Assembly (NCBI RefSeq): GCF_903946935.1
Contig: NZ_CAJAXH010000089.1
Span: 1 to 64,000, forward strand
DNA: 64,000 nt
Reading direction: 5' to 3'
DNA from: an uncultured Thiodictyon sp.
GTDB lineage: Bacteria; Pseudomonadota; Gammaproteobacteria; Chromatiales; Chromatiaceae
Made by a program: the position numbers and the translations under genes. The notes beneath the pieces are model-generated. The model saw only the letters and a list, made by a program, of their open reading frames with translations, ran no database searches and was not told where the DNA came from. Positions 36,188-45,711 of the stretch are shown here, piece after piece; position 1 is the stretch's first letter, and every line of letters begins with the position of its first letter.

Positions 36188-39100
36188 TCATTGCGGGGGC
36201 TGCTCGGGGACCGGCGCGCCAAGCTCCGCGGCGACCTGGGTGAGGCGCGGCCAGAGGCCCCACTGGCCGATGGCGCGGATGCGCGACTGGGCGCGGTCCA
36301 GGGCCTCGCCCGCCTGGTCCGGGCGGCCCTGGTGGTGGCGCAGGCGCGCCTCCAGCAGGTGCAGTTCGGTCTCGCGGCGGCCGTAGCCGGTGCGGCGGAT
36401 GATCTCGTTGGCGTGTGCCCAGGCGCGGGCGGCCTCAGGGATGGGGTCGGCGGCCGTCCCGGGCACCGGCCGGGCGAGCCGGTCCAGGTGCAGGTGGCCC
36501 TCGAGCAGTGCGCCGTCGGCGAGATAGGTCAGCATGTTGCCGCGGCGGGCGATGGCCAGTGCGGCGTCCAGGTCGGCCTGGGCTTGCGCCGGGCGGTGTT
36601 GGTCCCGGTGGTGGTGGGCGCGGGCGAGATGCACGATGGGCATGAAAAACACCGCTCCCGCCCGGCGCATGGTCGCGACTGCTTGGTCCAGGGCGGCGCT
36701 TGCCTGCGTCTGAGAGTCCGGGTCGCCCAGTGCGGCGAGCGACTGGCCGATCTGGCAGTGGTCAAATGCCTGGGAGGTCAGGTGTACGCGTTGCTCGAAG
36801 TAGGCCAGCGATGCTCGCGCCTGCTCGCGGACCGCACACCGGTCGTCCGCAGTGCTGGACTGCTCCAGTAACAACTGACCGTAGTCGAAGCCGGGCAGGC
36901 TGGCCAGTGTTGGGTCGCTGGGAGTTATCTCCGCCTGAAGCGACTCGGCTTCGGCAAAGGCTGCGGTCGATTCGGTGAGCCGTCCTTGACCGTGCAGGAC
37001 TCGGCCAAGATAAGCGAGTGCCAGCAATTTGTGACTCCGTGCCTTGGACTGGTCGGAGACCCACCCCGACGCCTCAATGGCCTTCCGGGCGGTCCGCTCG
37101 GCCTCCAGCCAGCTGCCGAGAGGGGTCTCTAGTTCGACCAAGTTTTCCGACGAGAGACAGAAGCCGTACCAGTCGCCGGACGCGCGGTATCGATCTCCCT
37201 CCGCTTTCCGCGGTCCCAGCGAGGCTTCGAGGCGGCCAAGGGACATAAGACAAAAGGCTATGTTGGACATCAGGTAGGAGCGGTTGTGCTCGGACAGGTC
37301 CCCGGTCGCTGGCAGTGCGGACCAGCCGTCCGGGAAGAACCCGGTGAGCGCGGACAGGTCCGCCGAGATGGCGCCGAGTTGGTGGACGCTGTAGTTCCGA
37401 TCGCCGCGCCGGATGCGGTCCTGAAAGACTCGCCGCACGGCTTCGTACAACCCCGCTCGACACCCATGCCCCACCGCCCGATAGAGCGGCTCCAGTCCGT
37501 CCAGCCCGTCTGGCCAATCCTTCCCCGGCACCGACCGGAACCAGTCGAACAGACACCGGTGCGCCGCCCGCCAGGCATCGGGCTGCTCGGTCTCCAACCG
37601 GGCGCCGAAGCGCTCGCGCACCAGCGGGTGGGCGTCGAGCTCCGGTGCGGGCGCGGCCGGGTCGCAGTCCACCAGCCCCCATTGGCGCAGCCGCGCCAGT
37701 GATTCTGCTATGGCGCGTTCGTCCGCCCCTTGCAGGGCCTGCGTCAGCCCGGGGATGGGCGGCTCGGCGGACTTGAGCGCCAGCAGCGCGCCCCAGGGGG
37801 CCGGGCGGTCGAAAAGCCCCAAGATATTCACCAGTTCCCGGTCCAGGGTCTGCCGGCCGCGGGCCAGCTCGGCGTCGAACCAGGCCATGATGGTCGCCGC
37901 GTGTCGGCCGGTGCCGGTGTCCGGTAGCCCGGATGGAGCGCAGCGGAATCCGGGTTCCCGCCGCGTATCTGCCAGACCCGCCCCGGATTCCGCTAGCGCT
38001 CCATCCGGGCTACGGGAGGCGCCGTCCCAATCCCACAGCAAAAAGGCTGCGGTGCTGTCGTCGAGAAAGGTATGGGCAAACTCGGCCGCCAGGGTCAGGG
38101 CCAGCGGGTGCAGACCGCAGCGCTCGGCAAGGCGGTCGAGCTCATCATCGCTGCCCATGAGTCCCCGGTCGCGCAGGAGGGTGCGGGCGCCCTCGGCCGG
38201 CAGCGTGTGGAGTTGGACTTGGGCGAAGCCAGGCCCATCGACGATGCCCGCATCCGAGTCCGGGATCGGCAGCCGGCTGCTGCCGATACAGAGCGCGTTG
38301 CCGGGCTCCCGGGCCAGGGTCTCCAGTAGCCCGAGCAGCCCCTGATCCTTGACGCTGCCGTTGAGACGCGGGTCTGCGGAGGGTTGCTGTAAGGGCTCCA
38401 ACCCGTCGAGCAGCAGGACCCGGGGCGCGCCATCCGGCGCATTGGCTGCGGCGCGGGCGAGTCGCTCACCGAGGTCGTAGTCCGAGAGCGGCGGGGCGCC
38501 TGGCTCGGTCGCGTCCGGTCCGGTCAGCTCGGCTAAGGCGGCGATCAGGAAGGCACGCGCGCTGGTGGCCTGGTTGTGGCTGCCCTGGGAGTAGAAGGAG
38601 TGACCGACGAAGCGCGTCCCGGCGGGCCATTTCTCTCCGGCCAGCCACCAGCGGGTGAGCGCGGACTTGCCCTGGCCGCCGGGGCCGACCCAGATCAGCA
38701 CCCCGCGCCGACCGGCGGGGTCGCCGGTCCAGGCGGCCAGGCGCTTGAGTTCCAACTCGCGGCCGTAGAGCCGGTTGGTGCGGCCGGGCAGCCGCGCGAG
38801 CAGGCGTTGGAGCCCTTCTGTCGTCTGCGCTTGGGCTGGGCTCGATGGGTCCTGGGGCGTGCGGGACGGCAGGCGGCGGGTCTTGCCGTGCGCACGCAGG
38901 GTTTCGCCGATTTCTTGGGCAACCCGGGTATAGGCGAGGCTGTGTCGATGGAACGCGCGAATGGGCTTGGCGTCCCGCGGGAGCATCTGGAAGCGCCCGA
39001 TGAAGTCCAGCTCTTGCCAACCGCAGTCGTCGGTCAGGACAAAGAGGATCAGCACCCCCTCATCCGTATGTCGTTGCAGGAGCAGCGGCAGCTCCACATC

Positions 39101-39364
39101 CATGCAGAAGTCGGAGGCCAGAAAGTCGGCGCAGAGCAGAAAGATGGCCGCGTCCGCCCGCGCCAGCGCGGAGTCGATTTCCTGCCGCCATAGGCTGCCC
39201 ACGGGTATCTCCCGGTCGGTCTAGGTTCGCACCAGCCCAGTGCGCTTGAGCGGCGCCAGGTGGATCAGCAGCCGGTCCTTGACCGCCTCATTGGCGTGCG
39301 AATAGCTGACAAACAGCTCAAACGGTCGTTCTGGCTGGGTGCTGGTCGGGGAGGTGCTCGGCAT
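36188..39364 (-). pseudogene. TIR-STAND NTPase-TPR protein with in-frame amber codon 48
   Basis: Read from ATG 39364 the frame encodes a TIR domain start (FELFVSYSHANEAVKDR), then a TAG at 39221-39223 as codon 48, and continues TDREIPVGSLWRQEID without a shift. TIR relatives have Trp before TDREI, so TGG to TAG fits. A GTG at 39202 could restart a 1004-residue product lacking the first TIR strands but keeping the probable catalytic Glu (CMDVELPLLL). After TIR come a P-loop ATPase (WVGPGGQGKSALTRWWL, near 170 of the restart product), helical arms, and TPRs to the end. Bases 37924-38013 are an inserted palindrome. Such proteins act in bacterial immunity; here probably inactive or altered. Confidence 0.8.
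37924..38013. repeat. REP-like palindrome inserted in frame inside the TIR-STAND gene
   Basis: The arms 37924-37954 and 37981-38013 contain GTAGCCCGGATGGAGCGC and its reverse complement, differing by one base of length. The 90-base element adds exactly 30 codons to the host reading frame (SRSPDGALAESG and on). Similar GTAGCCCGGATGGAGCG palindromes are widespread in proteobacterial intergenic DNA. Confidence 0.8.
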
Positions 39365-39424
39365 GGGGTCCGTCCTGATCTCGACACGGTGGGCACGGTG
39401 GGGTCACGCGCGATTGTAACCCGT

Positions 39425-39901
39425 TCAAGACCCCTTGAGCCCCACCGGCAAACTGGTGCGCTCCACCACCTGGCGCAGCACGAAGCTGGAGTGCACCCCG
39501 CTCACCCCGTCGATACGGGTGATCCGCTCCAGCAGCAGTTCCTGGTAATGCTCCATATCCCGCACCACCACCTTGAGCTGGTAGTCCGCGTCCCGCCCCG
39601 TCAGCAGCAGGCACTCCAGCACCTCCGGCATGGCCGCGACGGCCGCGTCGAAACCGGCGAAGCGCTCCGGGGTGTGCCGGTCCATGGAGATGCTGAGGAT
39701 GGCCATCAGATTGAGGCCGAGCCGTTTGGCATCGACCAGTGCGCGATAGCCGGTGATGATCCCGGCGTCCTCCAGCGCGCGTACCCGGCGCAGGCAGGGC
39801 GAGGGCGACAGCCCGATGCGATCCGCCAGGTCCTGATTGCTCAGGCGGCCGTCGGCTTGCAGCTCGGCGAGGATACGGCGGTCGTAGTTGTCCAGTTTCA
39901 T
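39425..39901 (-). CDS. Lrp/AsnC-family transcriptional regulator
   Basis: The 158-residue protein has an N-terminal helix-turn-helix (LDNYDRRILAELQADGRLSN, then DLADRIGLSPSPCLRRVRAL) and a C-terminal RAM/AsnC ligand domain (ILSISMDRHTPE, LTGRDADYQLKVVVRD). Lrp-like proteins respond to amino acids. No target is obvious from neighbours; it is followed by the broken TIR-STAND gene on the same strand. Confidence 0.93.
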   Translation of the reverse strand: MKLDNYDRRILAELQADGRLSNQDLADRIGLSPSPCLRRVRALEDAGIITGYRALVDAKRLGLNLMAILSISMDRHTPERFAGFDAAVAAMPEVLECLLLTGRDADYQLKVVVRDMEHYQELLLERITRIDGVSGVHSSFVLRQVVERTSLPVGLKGS

Positions 39902-39928
39902 TTGGCCGGCTGGCGTGCCTGGGCTGGG

Positions 39929-40516
39929 CTACTGCGCCTGGAAACCCGTGCTGTCGGTGGCCGACACCCGCCCTTTCAGGGCCCGCAGGATATCCGGGAG
40001 GGCCCGGCCGCGGGTCTCCCGGGCGATGCAGAAGCGGTTGCGCCACAGGTCATCGCGGTAGGACTCGTTACCTAAGGCCGTGATCGGTTGCCACTCATCG
40101 CCCGGGGCGCGGGCGAAGTGTCCGTTGGTGCCATAGGCGAAGACCTTGTACTCGCCCTTGAGGGTGCAGCGGATGCCCTCGAAGCTGACGTTGCGGGTGC
40201 CGGTCTTCGACTCCAGGATCAGGGTGTAGTGGACCTCCTCGTGGCGGGCGTCGGTCGTCAAGTTCTTGCCGTCGATATAGAAGCGGAATGGCGTCGGCGG
40301 GCCATCGGGGGTATAGGCGATCAGGTCGGCGTCGCGCGGCCAGGGCGGCAGGGGCGCGGCCATCTCGGGCTTGGCGACCGGTTCCGGGAGTTCCTGGATG
40401 TGGCGCGATTCCGGGTCGAGGGTGAAGTTGTTCTCGGCCAGGGCGGGCGGGCACCCCAGGAACAGGGCCAGGAGCAGGGGAAGGGGGATGCTCGATGCAG
40501 TGCTGTTTGAGATCAT
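39929..40516 (-). CDS. CNP1-like periplasmic protein
   Basis: ATG 40516 begins a signal peptide (LPLLLALFLGCPPALAE, cleavage near residue 27); upstream in-frame codons are rejected. The 195-residue product has the CNP1-like pattern with HEEVHYTLILESKTGTRNVS, FEGIRCTLKGEYKVFAYG and a late NRFCIARETRGR. The function of the family is not known. It is 27 bases before the Lrp gene on the same strand and 29 bases after the metallopeptidase gene. Confidence 0.75.
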   Translation of the reverse strand: MISNSTASSIPLPLLLALFLGCPPALAENNFTLDPESRHIQELPEPVAKPEMAAPLPPWPRDADLIAYTPDGPPTPFRFYIDGKNLTTDARHEEVHYTLILESKTGTRNVSFEGIRCTLKGEYKVFAYGTNGHFARAPGDEWQPITALGNESYRDDLWRNRFCIARETRGRALPDILRALKGRVSATDSTGFQAQ

Positions 40517-40545
40517 GGGTTTGCTCTGAGGTTGCTCGACGCTGA

Positions 40546-41484
40546 CTAGAGGTCTTTGGTGGAGAAGGTATCGCAGGCGTTGAGTTGCCCCTGCGCCAGC
40601 CCGCGCTTGAACCAACGCACCCGCTGGGCGGAACTGCCGTGGGTGAAGCTGTCCGGGGTCACAGTGCCGCGGCTCTGGCGTTGCAGGCGGTCGTCGCCGA
40701 TGGCCGAGGCGGCGTTCAGCCCCTCTTCCACGTCACCCTGCTCCAGTATCCGTCGCGCCTGATGGGCGCGGTTGGCCCAGACGCCGGCGAAGCAGTCGGC
40801 CTGGAGTTCCAGCCGCACGGAGAGCTGGTTGGCCTCGTGCTGGCTGACGCGCCGCCGCCGGGCATCGACCTGCTCGGAGATGCCGAGCAGGTTCTGGACA
40901 TGGTGGCCTACTTCGTGTGCGATCACATAGGCCTGGGCGAAGTCCCCGGGGGCGCCGAAGTCGTTGCGCAACTCGTCATAGAAGGCGAGGTCGATATACA
41001 CCTTCTGGTCCGCCGGGCAGTAGAAGGGCCCCATGGCCGCCTCCCCGAGCCCACAGGCCGAACGGGTCGTGCCAGTGAACAGGACCAGCTTGGGGTCGAT
41101 GTAACGCTTGCCGTTCTCCTTGAACACGGCGTGCCAGGTGTCCTCGGTGTCGCCCAGGATCACCGAGACGAACTGCTTCATCTCGTCCTCCGCCCCGGCG
41201 GTGGGGGCCTGGAACTGGCGCGACTCACCGGGCTCCGGCCGCCGGCCCGCGGGGACCGTGACCGGTGGGGCGACTTGGCCGCTCGGGGCCAGCAGCACGG
41301 ACGGGTCCACGCCCATCACCAGCAGGACGACGATCAGCACCAGCGTGCCGACCCCACCGCCAATGCCGACCCCGCGCCCCATCCGCATGGGCGCCCGTCC
41401 GTCGCCAAAAGAGTCCCCGATATCGCCGCCCGCGTCGCGGCGGTCCTCTACATTTTCGCTCCGTCTACCGTCACGCCAGCGCAT
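40546..41484 (-). CDS. YpfJ-type neutral zinc metallopeptidase
   Basis: The 312-residue protein has a short cytoplasmic part, one membrane helix (about 44-62, GTLVLIVVLLVMG) and a periplasmic peptidase domain. The zinc motif is AYVIAHEVGHHVQNLLG (about 190), with ADCFAGVWANRA as the downstream ligand region. This family (DUF2342-related, YpfJ) is predicted to be peptidase; substrates are unknown. The DNA reads as an intact gene of normal length. Confidence 0.88.
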   Translation of the reverse strand: MRWRDGRRSENVEDRRDAGGDIGDSFGDGRAPMRMGRGVGIGGGVGTLVLIVVLLVMGVDPSVLLAPSGQVAPPVTVPAGRRPEPGESRQFQAPTAGAEDEMKQFVSVILGDTEDTWHAVFKENGKRYIDPKLVLFTGTTRSACGLGEAAMGPFYCPADQKVYIDLAFYDELRNDFGAPGDFAQAYVIAHEVGHHVQNLLGISEQVDARRRRVSQHEANQLSVRLELQADCFAGVWANRAHQARRILEQGDVEEGLNAASAIGDDRLQRQSRGTVTPDSFTHGSSAQRVRWFKRGLAQGQLNACDTFSTKDL

Positions 41485-41496
41485 GGGCCTGCCTCC

Positions 41497-42687
41497 TCAG
41501 GGTCTGGTTGTTGTCTCGTGCGCGTGAATCATATCATCCATGCAAAAGCGGCGGATGAAACCTTGCAGCAATTCCAGCGTCGGCGCGATGTGGGCGAGTT
41601 CCAGGTACTCGTCCGGCTGGTGGGCCTGGGCGATGTGGCCGGGGCCGAGGATCAGTGTCTCCATGCCCAGCCGGTCGAGGAAAGGCGCCTCGGTGCCGAA
41701 GCCGACTGCACCCGCGGCGTGCCCGGTGAGGGCCTCCCCGGCGCGCACGATCACTGAGTTCGCGGGGGTTTCCACCGGGGGGATGGAGGCAAACAGCGGC
41801 TCCACGCTCCAGGTGAGGCCGCGCCGCTGCGCGACCGCGGCCACCCGCCGGGCCAGCTCGGCGCGCAGGTCCTGTGGGTCCATGCCCGGGAGCACGCGCA
41901 GATCCAGGTGCAGTTCGCAGTCCCCGCAGATGCGGTTGGGATTGTCGCCGCCGTGGATATGGCCCGGGTTGAGGGTGGGGTAGGGGACGTGAAAGGCCGG
42001 GTGTTGGTGGGTGCGTTTGAGCTCCTCGCCCCAGGCGAGGATGGCCGTCAGGGCCTCGTGCATGCCGATGAGCGCGTTGTTGCCCAGGCTGGGATCGCTG
42101 GCGTGACCGCTGCGCCCGATGAGGCGTACCGACTCGCCCATTACCCCTTTGTGGGTGCGCACCGGCCGCAGTCCGGTGGGTTCGCCGATGATCGCGTAGC
42201 GCCCCAGCGGCCGGCCGGCATCCACCAGGGCGCGCGCCCCGTGCATGGCCGATTCCTCATCCGCGGTGGCGAGGATCATCAAGGGGTGTTTGAGGTCCGC
42301 CGGGTTGAGGTGCCGCGCGGCCTCGACGGCGAGTGCCAGGAAGGACTTCATGTCGCAGGTGCCGAGCCCGTAGTAGCGCCCGTTGCGCTCGGTCAGCTTG
42401 AGCGGGTCATGGGACCAGAGTCGCTCATTGTAGGGGACCGTGTCGGTATGACCGGACAGCACCAGCCCCCCGGGGCCGGTGCCCAGGGTCGCGAGCAGGT
42501 TGGCCTTGTGCGGCTGTCCCGGGATGGGCAGGACCTCGACCCGGAAGCCGGCGGACGCAAGCCACCCCGCCAGCAGGTCGATCAGCGGCCGGTTGCTGTG
42601 GTCGAGGCCGGGGGTGATGCTGCTGACTGAGAGTGTACCGATCAGCCCCTGTAGCATCGGGAGGAGGGCGGGGGCTTGGCTGGGCAT
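41497..42687 (-). CDS. argE: Acetylornithine deacetylase
   Basis: ATG 42687 gives 396 residues; upstream codons overlap the divergent gene and are rejected. The M20 metallopeptidase hydrolyses N-acetylornithine to ornithine in arginine synthesis. Metal-binding motifs are LSGHTDTVPYN, GTCDMKSFLAL and ATADEESAMHGA, with RTHKGVMGESVRLIGRSGHASDPSLG in the dimer domain and a late LGPGHIAQAHQPDEYLE. All are typical of ArgE. Confidence 0.92.
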   Translation of the reverse strand: MPSQAPALLPMLQGLIGTLSVSSITPGLDHSNRPLIDLLAGWLASAGFRVEVLPIPGQPHKANLLATLGTGPGGLVLSGHTDTVPYNERLWSHDPLKLTERNGRYYGLGTCDMKSFLALAVEAARHLNPADLKHPLMILATADEESAMHGARALVDAGRPLGRYAIIGEPTGLRPVRTHKGVMGESVRLIGRSGHASDPSLGNNALIGMHEALTAILAWGEELKRTHQHPAFHVPYPTLNPGHIHGGDNPNRICGDCELHLDLRVLPGMDPQDLRAELARRVAAVAQRRGLTWSVEPLFASIPPVETPANSVIVRAGEALTGHAAGAVGFGTEAPFLDRLGMETLILGPGHIAQAHQPDEYLELAHIAPTLELLQGFIRRFCMDDMIHAHETTTRP

Positions 42688-42791
42688 GGGGACTCCGGTG
42701 CTTAAGGGGGCCGGCCGACGGCGAAAAGCGCTGCCGCGGCCCGGGTGTTGGTGTAGATTCGGCGGGCCTAGCCCGCTACTCGGTGTCCAGC

Positions 42792-44006
42792 ATGCACGCA
42801 GAGTCCGCCCCCGGGGGGCCGCCGCCCGCCGATCCCGATCATCCGTTACCCGGTGCGCCGCCCGCGCCGGGCCTGGGTGCGGCGCTCGCCGTGCGCCCCG
42901 CGACGGTCGCCGACCTGGGGCCCTTGGTCGAGCTGGAGAATGCCAGCTTTGCGGGCGACCGCCTGACGCGGCGCCAGTTCCGCTACATGCTGACCCGGGC
43001 ACGCGCACTGATGCTGGTGGCCGCGCGGCTGGACCTGGGGCTCGCGGGCTATGTGCTGGTGCTCTTGAGCCGCGGGACCTCGGTGGCGCGGCTCTATTCC
43101 ATCGCGGTGGCGCGGGAGGCGCGCGGCCAGGGGGTCAGCCAGGCCCTGGTGGCGGCGGCGGAGGCGGCGGTCTGGGAGCAGGATCGTGCCTATATGCGGC
43201 TGGAGATCCGGCGCGACAATCCGGCCTCCCAGTCGCTGTTTGAAGGGCTCGGCTACCGGCGCTTCGGGGTCCTCTGCGATTACTACGAGGACCACATGGA
43301 GGCCCTGCGCTACGAGAAGACCCTGGCCCCGGACCTGAAGCCGGCGTTGAACCGGGTGCCCTTCTACGAGCAGACCCTGGAATTCACCTGCGGTCCCTCC
43401 AGCCTGATGATGGCGATGCACGCCCTGCGCCCCGCGCTCGCCCTGGACCGGACCCTTGAACTGCGCATCTGGCGCGAGGCGACCACCGTCTTTATGACCT
43501 CCGGTCACGGCGGCTGTGGCCCTTTCGGTCTGGCCCTGGCGGCGCAGCGGCGCGGCTTCGCGGTCGAGGTCTTCATCAACGACCCCGGGGTGCCGCTGGT
43601 GGACTCGGTACGCAGTCCGGACAAGAAGGAGGTGATGCGCCTGGTCCACGAGGACATGCAAGCCGAGATTCAGCAGCGGGGCATCCCGGTCCACTACCGG
43701 ACCCTGAACCTGGACGAGCTGGCCGCGCGCTTCGAGGCCGGGGCCGTGCCCATGGTGTTGATCTCCTCCTATCGCATCTACGCGGAGCGGTTCCCACATT
43801 GGGTGGTGGTGACCGGTTTCGACCAGCATTTCGTCTACGTTCACGACCCCTTCGTGGACTACCAGAACGGAGAGTGTACCCTGGACTCCATCAACATGCC
43901 GATTCAACGCCAGGAGTTCAGCCGCATGAGCCGTTACGGTCGGGTCGGTCTGCAGGCGGTCATCCTCATTGCGGCCCCAGCCTCCCAGGCCCAGCCCAAT
44001 GGCTGA
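42792..44006 (+). CDS. GNAT acetyltransferase-C39 peptidase fusion
   Basis: ATG 42792 starts a 404-residue protein. Residues 35-190 are a RimI-like GNAT domain (VARLYSIAVAREARGQGVSQ for acetyl-CoA binding; SLFEGLGYRRFG). Residues 195-395 are a papain-like C39 domain: Cys 200 in TCGPSSLMMAM, His 336 in PHWVVVTGFD and Asp 352 in VHDPF. C39 peptidases usually trim leader peptides at Gly-Gly sites, but no transporter is here. It overlaps the RimK-type ligase by eight bases, so the two products very likely work on one peptide or protein target. Confidence 0.85.
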   Translation: MHAESAPGGPPPADPDHPLPGAPPAPGLGAALAVRPATVADLGPLVELENASFAGDRLTRRQFRYMLTRARALMLVAARLDLGLAGYVLVLLSRGTSVARLYSIAVAREARGQGVSQALVAAAEAAVWEQDRAYMRLEIRRDNPASQSLFEGLGYRRFGVLCDYYEDHMEALRYEKTLAPDLKPALNRVPFYEQTLEFTCGPSSLMMAMHALRPALALDRTLELRIWREATTVFMTSGHGGCGPFGLALAAQRRGFAVEVFINDPGVPLVDSVRSPDKKEVMRLVHEDMQAEIQQRGIPVHYRTLNLDELAARFEAGAVPMVLISSYRIYAERFPHWVVVTGFDQHFVYVHDPFVDYQNGECTLDSINMPIQRQEFSRMSRYGRVGLQAVILIAAPASQAQPNG

Positions 44007-45480
44007 GCACATTCTGCTGGTCGAACAGGAGGCCGACTGGCAGGCCGGCTTCCCGCGCCTGCCCGTGGTCACGGCCCGCGACTATCTGGCCGGTGGGGAA
44101 CTGGCCACCCGCAAGGATCTCCGGGTCATCAACCTGTGTCGCAGTTACCGCTATCTCTCGGTCGGCTACTACTGCTCGCTGTTGGCGGAGGCGCGCGGTC
44201 ACAAGGTCATCCCGTCGGTGCGGACCATCCAGGAGCTCTCCAGCCGTGAGATCTACAGTCTGGAGACCGAGGAGTTGGACGCATTGGCCCAGCGGTTGTT
44301 GCGCCGCCGCAAGGCTAGCGCCCTCACCCCTACCGCCTATGAGCTGACCATCTGCTTCGGTCACTGCGACGTGCCGAGCCTCCAGCCCCTGGCGCGGCAG
44401 GTCTTCGAGACCTTCCGCTGTCCGCTGCTCAAGGTCGAGTTTCGGCTCCAGGGGACTTGGCGCATCGGCGCCATCAAGGCCCTGCCGATCACCGCGCTGC
44501 CGACGGAGGGGGAGGCCGGTTTCTTTGGCGCGCTGGAGGGCTATCTGACCCAGCGCTGGCGCGGCCAACGGGCGCGGCTCGCCTATCGCTACGATCTGGC
44601 CATGCTCCATGACCCGGAGGCGCAGATGCCGCCCTCCGACAAGAAGGCATTGGCACTCTTCGTGCGGGCCGGCAAGGCACTCGGGGTCAACGTCGAGCTC
44701 ATTCAGCGCAAGGACTACAGCAAGCTCGCCGAATACGACGCGCTCTTCATCCGCGAGACTACCCGCATCGGTCATCACACCTTCCGTTTTGCCAAGAAGG
44801 CGGACAGCGAGGGCATGGTGGTGATCGATGACCCGGACTCCATCCTGCGCTGCACCAACAAGGTCTATCTGGATGAACTCATGGCCGCCCACAAGGTCCC
44901 GCGTCCCAAGACCCTGGTCCTGCGGCGCGAGAACCTGATGGACGCCGCCGTGCAGATCGGCTACCCGGTGGTGCTCAAGATCCCGGAGGGGTCATTCTCC
45001 CGCGGTGTATTCAAGGCAGCGGATCGGGCGGAACTCACGCGCATCGCCGCGCGGCTGTTCAAAGAGTCGGACCTGATCCTGGCGCAGGAGTATCTCTATA
45101 CCGCCTTCGACTGGCGGGTGGGCGTGCTCGGGCGCAAGCCATTCTATGTCTGCAAGTACCTGATGAGTCCCAACCACTGGCAGATCGTCAAACACGAGTC
45201 CGACGGCCGCTTCGCCTATGGCGACTCCGAAACCCTGGCCGTGGAGGACGCCCCACCCGCGGTGATCCGCACCGCGCTCAAGGCCGCCGACCTGATCGGC
45301 GACGGGCTCTATGGGGTGGATCTGAAGGAGACCGCAGACGGTCCGGTGGTGATCGAGGTGAATGACAATCCCAGCCTCGACGCCGGGGTGGAGGACCTGG
45401 TGCTGGGCGATGAGCTGTATCGGCGCCTGATCGGTGAATTCGTGGAGCGGCTGGACCGGCGGCGGGCGGGGAAGAAGTAG
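43999..45480 (+). CDS. RimK-type ATP-grasp ligase with N-terminal RimK-like domain
   Basis: ATG 43999 overlaps the previous stop. The 493-residue protein has an N-terminal RLAN-type domain (VINLCRSYRYLSVGYYCSLL, about 45-65) and a C-terminal ATP-grasp ligase. The latter shows VVLKIPEGSFSRGVFKA for nucleotide binding, AQEYLYTAFDWRVGVLG, and EVNDNPSLDAGVED for magnesium. ATP-grasp ligases of this type add amino acids, often glutamate, to a carboxylate. Together with the GNAT-C39 gene it suggests peptide tagging or modification; the substrate is unknown. Confidence 0.88.
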   Translation: MAEHILLVEQEADWQAGFPRLPVVTARDYLAGGELATRKDLRVINLCRSYRYLSVGYYCSLLAEARGHKVIPSVRTIQELSSREIYSLETEELDALAQRLLRRRKASALTPTAYELTICFGHCDVPSLQPLARQVFETFRCPLLKVEFRLQGTWRIGAIKALPITALPTEGEAGFFGALEGYLTQRWRGQRARLAYRYDLAMLHDPEAQMPPSDKKALALFVRAGKALGVNVELIQRKDYSKLAEYDALFIRETTRIGHHTFRFAKKADSEGMVVIDDPDSILRCTNKVYLDELMAAHKVPRPKTLVLRRENLMDAAVQIGYPVVLKIPEGSFSRGVFKAADRAELTRIAARLFKESDLILAQEYLYTAFDWRVGVLGRKPFYVCKYLMSPNHWQIVKHESDGRFAYGDSETLAVEDAPPAVIRTALKAADLIGDGLYGVDLKETADGPVVIEVNDNPSLDAGVEDLVLGDELYRRLIGEFVERLDRRRAGKK

Positions 45481-45481
45481 G

Positions 45482-45632
45482 ATGGGAGCGCCGACATTTT
45501 GTCGGCGAGTGTTGGGGTCTGGCTCCCACGCTCCTGCGTGGGAGCAAGAGCGGGTGCTCCGCGTCCAGTAGCCAAACCGGACGCGGAGCGCCCGCACGGC
45601 ATTCCCACGCGGGAGCGTGGGAACGAGAAACC
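45482..45632. repeat. Composite palindromic repeats (R4 arm and nested hairpins)
   Basis: One R4 arm with a single change (GCCGACATTTTGTCGGC) is at 45484-45506. Two related hairpins contain CTCCCACGCTCCTGCGTGGGAG (about 45521-45543, written 5' to 3' in part) and TTCCCACGCGGGAGCGTGGG (about 45602-45625). A GC-rich stem runs at about 45551-45596. They separate the convergent ligase and Sel1 genes and may end transcription. Confidence 0.65.
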
Positions 45633-45711
45633 GCCCGCGCAAGCGTCGGCCTCCGGTTGCTGCGCCTGCTGCCGGAGGTCGAGGCTTCAGCCGGTGGGCG
45701 TCGCGTCGCGG

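Noticed and set aside
41497-43008. Longer start for argE (43008)
   Set aside because: The additional residues are antisense to the GNAT-C39 gene and Arg/Pro-rich; ATG 42687 matches the family.
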